Assembly: GCA_900553985.1 (NCBI GenBank)
Contig: USFW01000033.1
Coordinates: 1 to 14,795 of the forward strand
Direction: 5' to 3'
DNA length: 14,795 nt
Source: an uncultured Clostridium sp.
GTDB lineage: Bacteria; Bacillota; Clostridia; TANB77; CAG-508
In this document: positions 1-6,890 of the stretch, piece after piece
Numbering within the stretch: the stretch's first letter is position 1
Layout of the letters: every line of letters starts with the position of its first letter
Position numbers and translations under genes: made by a program
The notes under the pieces: model-generated
Told to the model about the DNA's origin: nothing
Seen by the model: only the letters and a program-made list of their open reading frames with translations
Database searches by the model: none

Positions 1-171
1 TTTTTTATTCTTTTTTGCACTTCCTTAGTGCTTATTTATATTAACATTTTTATTTTACTATGTCAATACTTTTTTTCATTTTTTTATCTTTTATTTTTTT
101 CTTTTTTATTACATTTCGATGTGTTCATTGATTTTGTAGCTTTTATACCATTTATTTTTAATATCTATGAA

Positions 172-211
172 AAAAAGACTAAAAATTTTTGTATAAATTT
201 TTAGTCTTTTT
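172..211 (-). terminator. Rho-independent terminator of the lepA-rlmB operon
   Basis: A perfect 17-bp stem (arms 172-188 and 195-211) closes a 6-nt loop just past the stop of the 628-aa protein gene. The arms end in A/T runs, so the minus-strand transcript finishes in a U-run. It should end the lepA-rlmB-membrane protein transcript. The symmetrical run means it could also stop plus-strand transcription. Confidence 0.8.
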
Positions 212-218
212 ACCTATC

Positions 219-2105
219 CTATTTACTTACTGTTATAAAAATATTTTCTACTAATCCAGTTTTTTGGCTATATTCTATTCTTACATTATATTCGCCATCT
301 TTAGAATTTTTTATATTTGTAGCTAAATTATTTGCTAGTCTTTCATTTGACTTATTTTTCTTTATTGTTAGTTTATATTCTTCCGGCTCAGGTTCTTTTT
401 CTCCACTTCCATTTTTTTGTTCTTTATACTTAGTTACTCTAATGTCTTCTAAGTTATTTTTTGCTACATCAATTAGTTTTAAAATATTTTCTTTAGGAAT
501 TTTCTTTCCTTCATAAAATTCAAAGTTAGAGTTGAATCTATTTCTTTCTGTTTCACTTATGAATCCATCTCCAGAAATATCATCTGCTTCTTCTAATTTT
601 AGTTCCAATTTTTCTAAAACATCATTTACTTCTTCTCTAGGAACAACTTCTATAACCTTTTCTATTTGTTTATCATTTACTTCTTTCATAATATTATTAA
701 TATTATCTTTTTGTTCTTCGCTAATTTTATCTATGTTAACACTATTTTTTTCATTAAATTCCAATTTATCTTTAAACTCATTCACTACTTTTTCTTCTTT
801 TTGAGAATTTATTTTTATCTCTGCATTTTCATTTTTTCTAGCTATTTCAATTGTTGTTTTAGCAGTATCTTTATCAAATTTCATATTTTTAACTAGATAA
901 TTTGTAGTTTTCACATTATCTCGTACTACATTATATTCCATACTAATACTATCATCATTTATATTAGATATCTTTTCTATTTTAAAATTAACTGTATTTT
1001 CTTTTTCTGTAGTTTTTTGTTTTAAATATTCATAACTTATACTATTATCAGTTTCATTTGTAGTTATTAATATAGTAGATTCATTAGATTCTATTTGAAT
1101 TCCTATTGGTTGCATATTACTTTCAAACACTATTATCTTTCTTATATCACTACCAATATTAGTATCTTGTATTTCCTTTATTTTATCATCTATTTCTTTT
1201 ATAAATTTGTCTTTAATAAAATATTCTTGATTTTTGCTATTTATCATTACATTATACTGATGTTTAAGAGTATCTATTTCTTCCAGTTTAGAAAGTACAA
1301 TTTCATCTTGTTTTAGTTGGGTTAACATTTCTATATATATATTATTTAATTGTTCCTTTGTCAAAGTTATACTATAAGCATTTGCAGATATCTTTTTGCC
1401 ATTCACTTCAACAATCATTTTCTGCTTTTGTGAAAATTTATCTTCACTTACATTTTTATTTAAAATATTAATATACTTGTTCTGCAAAGTTATATTTTCT
1501 TGTTCTGTTAATTCAATTTTTGTATTTCTAAAACTCATTTCTGAAATAAATTTCAATATATTTATTTCATTTTCTCCAACTGAAGTTCTGGCTAATTCAT
1601 TTAATAAACTTCCTTCTTTTCTCTCGCTGCTCCCACCTATATCTTCTGTAGCAAATTGTTGTATACCATTAAATCTTATACCATACTTATTGTTACTTTT
1701 TAAATATTCTATACCATATAGTTTTTCATTTTCTTTATTTCTTAAAGAAATATCTTGATAATCATAACTTTGGCTTTCTTCTATTTTTCCATTTACAACC
1801 AATTTAATATTATTTATTGGATTTTCTTTGTTTTCTCCTTCTTGATAGTTAATATCTGTATTTGATTTTACTTCATACTTATTATTGTGAAAAACTTGTT
1901 GCATTTCATTCATGTTATCATCATTGAATAGTTTATTTATATTAGAAAAAGTTCCTGCAGCATATTTAACAAACAATTCTCTATTTGACTTAAATAAATC
2001 TGTAGTCATATATAATCCTATACACGCTGCAATTACTATAATTACTACAATACTAGCTATCACTATACTAGTTACTAACATTCTTTTCTTTTTTGCCATT
2101 ATCAT
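219..2105 (-). CDS. Membrane-anchored extracytoplasmic protein with an EF-hand-like loop, function unknown
   Basis: A 628-aa protein that I cannot assign to a characterised family. It begins with a short basic stretch (KKKR) followed by one hydrophobic segment at about residues 9-32, which reads as an uncleaved signal anchor; no lipobox is seen. The rest is hydrophilic and rich in K, E, N and I, consistent with an extracytoplasmic domain. Residues 509-520 match a 12-residue EF-hand calcium loop (D509, S511, D513, G514, I516, E520). A short PEPEE linker near residue 575 precedes a last small domain. The start is well supported: AGGAGGG lies 5 nt before ATG 2105; an in-frame ATG two codons later is possible but has longer spacing. 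It begins 17 nt after the restored rlmB stop, so it is probably co-transcribed with lepA and rlmB, although its role need not be related. A strong terminator follows. The coding call is firm; a calcium-binding role is inference only. Confidence 0.85.
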   Translation of the reverse strand: MIMAKKKRMLVTSIVIASIVVIIVIAACIGLYMTTDLFKSNRELFVKYAAGTFSNINKLFNDDNMNEMQQVFHNNKYEVKSNTDINYQEGENKENPINNIKLVVNGKIEESQSYDYQDISLRNKENEKLYGIEYLKSNNKYGIRFNGIQQFATEDIGGSSERKEGSLLNELARTSVGENEINILKFISEMSFRNTKIELTEQENITLQNKYINILNKNVSEDKFSQKQKMIVEVNGKKISANAYSITLTKEQLNNIYIEMLTQLKQDEIVLSKLEEIDTLKHQYNVMINSKNQEYFIKDKFIKEIDDKIKEIQDTNIGSDIRKIIVFESNMQPIGIQIESNESTILITTNETDNSISYEYLKQKTTEKENTVNFKIEKISNINDDSISMEYNVVRDNVKTTNYLVKNMKFDKDTAKTTIEIARKNENAEIKINSQKEEKVVNEFKDKLEFNEKNSVNIDKISEEQKDNINNIMKEVNDKQIEKVIEVVPREEVNDVLEKLELKLEEADDISGDGFISETERNRFNSNFEFYEGKKIPKENILKLIDVAKNNLEDIRVTKYKEQKNGSGEKEPEPEEYKLTIKKNKSNERLANNLATNIKNSKDGEYNVRIEYSQKTGLVENIFITVSK

Positions 2106-2122
2106 ATGTACCCTCCTAAAAC

Positions 2123-2939
2123 TTATTTTATTCTTTGCTTAAGTGCCTCAAATACTATTATTCCTGTCGAAACTGATGCATTTAATGAATCTACTTTTCC
2201 CCTCATTGGAATTTTGACTAAAAAATCACAATTTTTCTTTACTTTTTCACTTATTCCTGAACCTTCATTTCCAATTACAATCCCAATTGGTCCGTGTTAA
2301 ATCTTGATTATAATAATATTTATCTGTATTTAAATCTGTTCCGCATATCCATAGTCCATTTTCTTTAAGTTTATTTATTGCATCTGTTATATTGTTTACT
2401 CTTGCTATTTTCATATATTCTACTGCTCCAACTGAAACTTTATTAACTGTACTATTTACAGTTGCTGCTCTTCTTTTAGGTATTATAATACCATGCACTC
2501 CTGCTGTTTCTGCTGTTCTTATTATTGAACCTAAATTATGCGGATCTTCTATTCCGTCTAATATTAATACAAAAGGATCTTCTTTCTTCTTAGTTGCTTC
2601 TTCTAATATTTCTTCTATTTCACAATATTCAAATGGTGGCACTATTGCAATTACCCCTTGATAATTTTGAGTTTGCGCCATTTCTTGCATTTTTCTTTTT
2701 TCTTTTTCAACTATTATTATCTTTTTTTCCTTTGCTATCGCTATTATTTTATGGATAGAACCATGTTTCTCGCCTTTTTCTATAAATATTTTATTTATAT
2801 CTTTCCCACTTTCTAAGAGTTCTAATACAGAATTTCTTCCTTCAATTTGATCATCAAAAGTTCTTTCTTCTTTTTTATTTACTTCTGTTCTATTATTTAT
2901 CTTTGCTTTCAAATTATTTTTTCTTTTATTTTCTTTCAC
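2123..2939 (-). pseudogene. rlmB: 23S rRNA (guanosine-2'-O-)-methyltransferase RlmB, frameshifted near the C-terminus
   Basis: SpoU/TrmH-family methyltransferase that would 2'-O-methylate a guanosine of 23S rRNA using SAM. The intact reading frame starts at a GTG (2937-2939) preceded by AGAAGG. It encodes an N-terminal RNA-binding domain (about residues 30-105) and the SpoU domain from about 120, with the motif LDGIEDPHNLGSIIRTAE (N135, R141). After residue 215 (NQDLT) the frame breaks and stops at 2265 with an unrelated tail. Removing one base, plus-strand G at 2294, restores family sequence: GPIGIVIGNEGSGIS, then IPMRGKVDSLNASVSTG, ending at TAA 2123-2125 and giving 271 aa, a normal length. 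The lost 56 residues form most of the SAM-binding trefoil knot, so the truncated 224-aa product should be inactive. The lesion could be a real mutation, a sequencing or assembly error, or less likely a +1 recoding site (rare CGG codon at the break). It lies 49 nt after lepA and 17 nt before the next gene. Confidence 0.88.
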
Positions 2940-2988
2940 AATTTAATCCTTCTCTCTATTTTTGACATTTTATATATTTTGCCCAATT

Positions 2989-4800
2989 TTATTCATCATC
3001 TAATTTTAAAACTGATAAAAATGCTTCTTGTGGTATTTCTACATTTCCAATTTCACGCATTTTTTTCTTTCCTCTTTTTTGTTTTTCTAGTAATTTTTTC
3101 TTTCTAGTAATATCTCCCCCATAGCATTTGGCAAGTACATCTTTTCTCATAGCAGATATTGTTTCTCTTGCAATTATTTGACCACCAACAGCAGCTTGAA
3201 TTGGAATCTTAAATAATTTTCTTGGTATTACAGTTTTTAATTTTTCTACCATCTTTTTTCCTCTTTCATAACTGCTATCTTTATGCACTATAAAACTTAA
3301 AGCATCAACTGGTTCTCCATTTATATATACGTCTAATTTTACTAAATTTGATTTTCTATATTCTTTAAATTCATAATCTAATGACGCATAACCTTTTGTT
3401 TTTGATTTTAAGTTATCAAAAAAGTCATAAATTATTTCATTTAATGGCATTTCATATATTAATGTTACTCTATTTTCATCTAAATATTTCATATCAATAT
3501 ATACACCTCTTCTTCTTTGACATAATTCCATTATATTTCCTACATATTCTTTTGGAGTTAAAATATTTGCTGTTACAAACGGTTCTTCTATATATGATAT
3601 TTCCTGAGGAGTTGGTAATTCTTCTGGGTTATATAATTCAATTACTTCTCCTGTAGTTTTATAAACTTTATATATAACTGATGGTGCTGTTGTAATTAAT
3701 CCTAAGTCAAATTCCCTGTCTAATCTTTCTTCTATAATTTCTAAATGTAATAGACCTAAAAAACCACATCTAAATCCAAAACCTAAAGCTGCTGATGTTT
3801 CTGCTTCATATTCAAGTGCTGCATCATTTAATTTTAATTTTTCTAGTGCTTCTTTTAAATCTTCATATTGACTTCCATCTATTGGATATAATCCACAATA
3901 TACCATAGGAGTTACTTTTTTATATCCTTTTAATGGTTCATCTGCTGGATGATTTTTTAATGTTATAGTATCTCCTACATGTATATCTGATAAATTTTTA
4001 ATGCTTGCTGCAATATATCCAACTTCTCCTGCTTTTATTTCTTGAACTGGCATATATGAACCAGGTACAAAATATCCAACTTCAGCAACTGTAAATGTTC
4101 TATTAGTTGCCATCAATTTTATTTCATCTCCAACTTTTACACTCCCATCTACAACTCTAACATATGCGACTGCACCTTTATAATTATCATAATAGGAATC
4201 AAAAATTAGACATTTAGTTTTTTCATCTTCATTTCCTTCTGGAGCTGGTAAATCTGTAACAATTCTTTCTAAAACCTCTTCTACATTTAATCCTGATTTT
4301 GCTGAAATACATGGTGCATCTTGTGCTGGAATTCCTATTATATCTTCTATTTCATTTTTAACTTCTTCTACTCTAGCATTTGGTAAATCTATTTTGTTTA
4401 AAACTGGTAATATTTCTAAATTATTATCTATTGCTAAATAAACATTTGCAAGCGTTTGCGCTTCTACTCCTTGACTACTATCTACTACCAATATCGCTCC
4501 ATCACAAGCTGCTAAACTTCTAGAAACTTCATAATTAAAATCCACATGTCCAGGTGTATCTATTAAATTCAAGGTATATTCTTGTCCATCTTTTGCCTTA
4601 TATATCATTCTTACAGCCTGAGATTTTATTGTTATTCCTCTTTCTTTTTCAATCTCCATATTATCTAAAACTTGACTTTCCATTTCTCTTTTAGATAATA
4701 CTCCTGTCATTTCTATTAATCTATCAGCTAATGTTGATTTTCCATGGTCTATATGTGCTATTATACTAAAATTTCTTATATGTTTTTGTCTTTCTTTCAT
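2989..4800 (-). CDS. lepA: Elongation factor 4 (LepA), ribosome back-translocating GTPase
   Basis: A translational GTPase that binds ribosomes and is linked to translocation and ribosome biogenesis under stress. It acts in the cytoplasm and at the membrane. The 603 aa match the usual length of about 600. The GTP-binding motifs are complete: AHIDHGKST at 15-23 (P-loop), RGITI near 54-58 (switch I), DTPGHVDF at 81-88 (switch II) and NKID at 135-138. EF-G-like domains II, III and V follow, and the LepA-specific basic C-terminal domain ends in ...GGDITRKKKLLEKQKRGKKK... and EAFLSVLK. The G-domain histidine of switch II is present. GGAGG sits 4-5 nt before ATG 4800, and there is a good promoter candidate immediately upstream. 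It is the first gene of a minus-strand operon with rlmB and a membrane protein. In many Clostridia hemW and hrcA lie downstream of lepA; here they do not. Confidence 0.97.
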   Translation of the reverse strand: MKERQKHIRNFSIIAHIDHGKSTLADRLIEMTGVLSKREMESQVLDNMEIEKERGITIKSQAVRMIYKAKDGQEYTLNLIDTPGHVDFNYEVSRSLAACDGAILVVDSSQGVEAQTLANVYLAIDNNLEILPVLNKIDLPNARVEEVKNEIEDIIGIPAQDAPCISAKSGLNVEEVLERIVTDLPAPEGNEDEKTKCLIFDSYYDNYKGAVAYVRVVDGSVKVGDEIKLMATNRTFTVAEVGYFVPGSYMPVQEIKAGEVGYIAASIKNLSDIHVGDTITLKNHPADEPLKGYKKVTPMVYCGLYPIDGSQYEDLKEALEKLKLNDAALEYEAETSAALGFGFRCGFLGLLHLEIIEERLDREFDLGLITTAPSVIYKVYKTTGEVIELYNPEELPTPQEISYIEEPFVTANILTPKEYVGNIMELCQRRRGVYIDMKYLDENRVTLIYEMPLNEIIYDFFDNLKSKTKGYASLDYEFKEYRKSNLVKLDVYINGEPVDALSFIVHKDSSYERGKKMVEKLKTVIPRKLFKIPIQAAVGGQIIARETISAMRKDVLAKCYGGDITRKKKLLEKQKRGKKKMREIGNVEIPQEAFLSVLKLDDE

Positions 4801-4823
4801 ATGTCCTCCACTCTTTTTTCATA

Positions 4824-4852
4824 ATTTTAACATAGTTTATATAAAACTGCAA
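4824..4852 (-). promoter_or_regulatory. Probable promoter of lepA
   Basis: On the minus strand an extended -10 (TATGTTAAAAT, hexamer at 4824-4829) lies 17 bp from a weak -35, TTGCAG at 4847-4852. Transcription would begin near 4817, leaving a short leader containing the lepA ribosome site. The same 11-mer, TATGTTAAAAT, recurs upstream of the DUF1294 gene, which supports it as a promoter element. Confidence 0.5.
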
Positions 4853-4856
4853 GATA

Positions 4857-4885
4857 ATAGAGGCAAATCATTGACTTGCCTCTAT
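4857..4885 (-). terminator. Hairpin terminator between the XRE gene and lepA
   Basis: A perfect 10-bp stem, ATAGAGGCAA (4857-4866) with TTGCCTCTAT (4876-4885), and a 9-nt loop. It lies 120 nt past the stop of the XRE regulator gene and just upstream of the lepA promoter. The run of T after it on the minus strand is poor, so termination may be partial. No plus-strand gene ends here. Confidence 0.5.
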
Positions 4886-5005
4886 CCTTTATTTGTCTAT
4901 TCTGTTTTTTAAAATTCTCTTTTGTTTGAATTATATTTGCATTTTATATACATTTTTTATATATGATAAATAAAATTAATTTTTATGACTTTTCATCAAT
5001 TTTAC

Positions 5006-5347
5006 TTATATAGTATCACTACTTTTCTTGTTAAAATACATTATCAAATATTTTATTGTTTCTTTATCTTCATTTGATAATTTTTCATATCCTGAAAGAG
5101 AATATTCTAAAATTTTATTATTTGTATCTGTTAAATAACCACTAAATATTTGATTCAAACCAATTTTATATAAGTTACATATTCGTATAAGAACTTCATA
5201 TGAAGGTTTTGCTCTATCTTGTTCCATATCACTTACATATCTTATTGATACTTCTATTTCTTCTGCTAGTCTTTCTTGTGTATATCCATAACTTTTTCTT
5301 ATTTTTTGTAAATTTTTTCCTATCTTTATACTACTTGGTTTCCTCAT
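5006..5347 (-). CDS. XRE-family helix-turn-helix transcriptional regulator
   Basis: A 113-aa DNA-binding protein. Residues 7-68 form a classic Cro/C1-type HTH (IGKNLQKIRKSYGYTQERLAEEIEVS..., then YVSDMEQDRAKPSYEVLIRICNLY), with the TQERLA turn at 23-28 and the conserved ME-x(3)-KPS segment at 41-49. The remaining 45 residues are a short helical tail (LSNEDKETIKYLIMYF) that could serve for dimerisation; no sensor or peptidase domain is present. It starts at ATG 5347, preceded by AGGTGA with short spacing, so translation may be weak. A 9-bp inverted repeat overlaps that ribosome site and the likely -35 region, which suggests autoregulation. It stands alone between the rhodanese gene and lepA. 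No toxin or phage gene is adjacent, so the target is unknown. Confidence 0.9.
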   Translation of the reverse strand: MRKPSSIKIGKNLQKIRKSYGYTQERLAEEIEVSIRYVSDMEQDRAKPSYEVLIRICNLYKIGLNQIFSGYLTDTNNKILEYSLSGYEKLSNEDKETIKYLIMYFNKKSSDTI

Positions 5348-5403
5348 TTTATCACCTATTTTTATTTTTTATTTATATTATCAAATTTTTTCTTGGTGAT
5401 AAA
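5348..5403. promoter_or_regulatory. Inverted repeat flanking the XRE promoter, possible autoregulatory operator
   Basis: TTTATCACC at 5348-5356 is matched by GGTGATAAA at 5395-5403, a perfect 9-bp inverted repeat with a 38-bp spacer. One arm covers the ribosome site of the XRE gene. The other lies about where its -35 would be, with a GATAAT/TAATAT -10 candidate between. Paired half-sites around a promoter are typical of self-repressing HTH regulators. The operator role is inferred. Confidence 0.4.
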
Positions 5404-5461
5404 TGATTTTATTTTGTACTTAACTGTATTTTATTTCAAATTTGTTTTATTAATTTCTATT

Positions 5462-5794
5462 TTAATTTATTCCATCTCTTAAATTGTACACTTTAACATA
5501 TCCTATTTTTTCCAATTTTTTCTTTGCTTTTCTACTTCTGTTCCCAGTTGAGCAGTATAATATTATCTCGTCATTTATATTAAATCTATTCAATATTTTT
5601 TTATTTATATCATATTCTGGTATTAATATAGCATTGTCCAAATGTCCTTCTTCATATTCTTGAGGACTTCTTACATCTATTAGTATTGCTCCTTTTTTTA
5701 CTAATTCTTCTAATTCATTTATATCAATTTCACTTTTATCTAATGTTCTTTTAAAATGTAATTGTATCTTCTGTATTATTTTCTTCATTGCCAT
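5462..5794 (-). CDS. Rhodanese-like sulfurtransferase domain protein
   Basis: A 110-aa single rhodanese domain, of the kind that carries sulfur as a cysteine persulfide for transfer to acceptors such as cyanide, thiol carriers or biosynthetic enzymes. Conserved marks are IDVRSPQEYEEGHLDNAILIP (residues 39-59; D40, R42, E46, H51) and the active-site loop CSTGNRSR (81-88) with the catalytic C81, so it should be active. The usual end of the fold (G-G-I-x-x-W) is shortened to LRDGIN, so the last helix is reduced. The first 20 residues are basic and amphipathic, not a signal peptide, which indicates a cytoplasmic protein. AGGAGG precedes ATG 5794 by 4-5 nt; the in-frame ATG two codons on (5788) has spacing of about 10 and is equally plausible. 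It lies 114 bp upstream of the XRE gene on the same strand. The physiological acceptor cannot be told from context. Confidence 0.9.
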   Translation of the reverse strand: MAMKKIIQKIQLHFKRTLDKSEIDINELEELVKKGAILIDVRSPQEYEEGHLDNAILIPEYDINKKILNRFNINDEIILYCSTGNRSRKAKKKLEKIGYVKVYNLRDGIN

Positions 5795-6081
5795 TTTTCC
5801 TCCTATTAATTTATTACTTGTATTTATATAATATATTCATTTTAATATTTTAATGTTAGTCTTCGAATTTTATTTAGTTTATTTTTAGACTATAAATATA
5901 TATTAATTATAAATTGTCACATCTTTTGTTTTTTGATGTTCCATTTATACATTTTAGTGTTCTTCAAGGCTTTATTTTTTTACTAAAATCCATTTATTAA
6001 TGTAAAGATATATTTACTATTTCGCAATCTTATGTATACTTTGTTAACTTTTTTGTCGTTTTTTCTCCTCCTTTTTTCTTT
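5795..6081. other. AT-rich intergenic stretch, no gene recognised
   Basis: The left half of the 519-bp gap between the rhodanese and DUF1294 genes. I see no ORF with a ribosome site, no tRNA and no good terminator. On the minus strand a strong Shine-Dalgarno-like GGAGGAG at 6065-6071 has no start codon at a workable distance, so I do not call a gene. TAGTCT (5857-5862) and AGACTA (5887-5892) form only a 6-bp inverted repeat. Confidence 0.5.
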
Positions 6082-6155
6082 TGTGGAAACTGTGGATAAC
6101 TTCGTGGATAACTATAAATAGTCAACTTTCGTTCACAAGTTGTTCACAATTCACA
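6082..6155. other. Cluster of DnaA-box-like 9-mers, possible replication-origin-like or DnaA-binding element
   Basis: Three boxes read on the minus strand lie close together: 6082-6090 (TGTGGAAAC, one mismatch to the degenerate consensus TTWTNCACA when reversed), 6091-6099 (TGTGGATAA, perfect TTATCCACA) and 6103-6111 (CGTGGATAA, one mismatch). They are followed by oppositely oriented boxes at 6129-6137 (TCGTTCACA, two mismatches), 6140-6148 (TTGTTCACA, one mismatch) and 6147-6155 (CAATTCACA, two mismatches). About 150 bp of nearly pure A/T follows (6156-6310), which could act as an unwinding region. Such density in 74 bp is typical of oriC or of DnaA-box clusters outside the origin. Against oriC, neither dnaA, dnaN nor rpmH is in view and a minus-strand gene lies on the right side. 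I see no clear DnaA-trio. Confidence 0.5.
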
Positions 6156-6221
6156 TAAGTTTATATAACACAATTTTATATATATTATTTATTTCACTTT
6201 TTATGTGTACTAATAAAACAT

Positions 6222-6308
6222 AAAAAATACATTACAATATATAAACATTTAACTTTTGATTTTTCCAACCAACTTATATTAAATGATTTATATTATAATG
6301 TATTTTTT
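6222..6308 (-). terminator. Long imperfect inverted repeat after the DUF1294 gene, probable terminator
   Basis: Arms 6222-6252 and 6279-6308 pair over about 30 positions: 13 bp of AAAAAATACATTA matched exactly, then AATATA, then CATTTAA/TTAAATG, with a mismatch and a small bulge between. The loop is about 26 nt. The minus-strand transcript of the DUF1294 gene (stop at 6314) would fold into it and end in a U-run, so it can terminate that gene. It also lies immediately beside the DnaA-box cluster and could instead be part of that element. Confidence 0.5.
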
Positions 6309-6313
6309 TATAA

Positions 6314-6625
6314 CTAAGCAAAAAATATAAAATATATTGCTAATAATACTTCTAATATTGTTATTAATGGCAATCCAACCACAAAATTTAATTTTTGAGT
6401 TTTATGTCTAAATATATACATACCTGCTATTGTGCCAATTCCTCCACCCAAGGTAGTTGCTATAAATAATGTCTTTTCTGGAATTCTCCATGCACCTTTT
6501 TTAGCTTTTTGTTTATCTATGAACATTAATAAAAATCCTAATATATTAATTATTATTAAATATATTATAATATTTTGTGTACTAAATATACTACTAATTG
6601 TTATTTCACTATCATTTTTTAACAT
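6314..6625 (-). CDS. DUF1294 family small membrane protein
   Basis: A 103-aa membrane protein of unknown function. Three hydrophobic segments are seen at about 18-36, 52-72 and 81-101. The family signature is intact: DK at 37-38 after the first segment, GAWRIPE (44-50), the LGGGIGTIAGMYIFRHKT stretch (59-76) with the conserved RHKT, then F-x(4)-P. The length is near the usual 85-120 aa. AAGGAG lies 7 nt before ATG 6625, so the start is firm. An extended -10 is found at 6655-6660. It is transcribed away from the zinc-ribbon gene and ends in a large inverted repeat beside the DnaA-box cluster. No partner gene suggests a role. Confidence 0.9.
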   Translation of the reverse strand: MLKNDSEITISSIFSTQNIIIYLIIINILGFLLMFIDKQKAKKGAWRIPEKTLFIATTLGGGIGTIAGMYIFRHKTQKLNFVVGLPLITILEVLLAIYFIFFA

Positions 6626-6654
6626 TTCTTTCTCCTTTTACTTAATTTTTTAAT

Positions 6655-6665
6655 ATTTTAACATA
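6655..6665 (-). promoter_or_regulatory. Probable promoter of the DUF1294 gene
   Basis: The minus strand reads TATGTTAAAAT, an extended -10 identical to the one before lepA. TTGAAT lies upstream as a possible -35 but its spacing fits TAAAAA, just downstream, better. The resulting leader would be about 25 nt and contains the AAGGAG ribosome site. Confidence 0.4.
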
Positions 6666-6833
6666 AATAATTCAAGAGTAAAAGAGGCATGATTAAGTTT
6701 TTCAACTTTTACATTCACAGCTTTATTAAAAATAAATTATCAAAATAATAACCTATTTTTATATAAAAACAATTATATAACAACAAAAATCTAATAAAAA
6801 ACCTCAAAATCACTTTAATTTTTAATAAATGTA

Positions 6834-6842
6834 TGATACAAT
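6834..6842 (+). promoter_or_regulatory. Probable promoter of the zinc-ribbon/HTH gene
   Basis: TGATACAAT is an extended -10 (TACAAT at 6837-6842). The -35 position (TTTAAT, 17 bp upstream) is weak, as is usual for extended -10 promoters. It would give a leader of roughly 40 nt before ATG 6891. Confidence 0.5.
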
Positions 6843-6890
6843 GTAACAAAATTTAGAAATACATAACAAAAGATTATAGGAGGATTTGGA

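Noticed and set aside
17..31. GCACT...AGTGC hairpin followed by T-rich DNA at the left edge
   Set aside because: Only a 5-bp stem with a 5-nt loop; the gene it might terminate is outside the window, so it cannot be supported.
532..804. Plus-strand open frames opposite the 628-aa gene, lepA and the TPR gene
   Set aside because: They are F/L/S/I-rich mirror frames of AT-rich coding DNA without ribosome sites; the minus-strand genes explain the sequence.
5006..5794. XRE regulator plus rhodanese as a toxin-antitoxin or defence pair
   Set aside because: The rhodanese has an intact sulfurtransferase active site, the two are 114 bp apart with a likely own promoter for the XRE gene, and no toxin, nuclease or phage gene is near.
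6065..6071. Strong Shine-Dalgarno-like GGAGGAG on the minus strand at the edge of the DnaA-box region
   Set aside because: No ATG, GTG or TTG at usable spacing starts an open frame of meaningful length; probably a chance purine tract.
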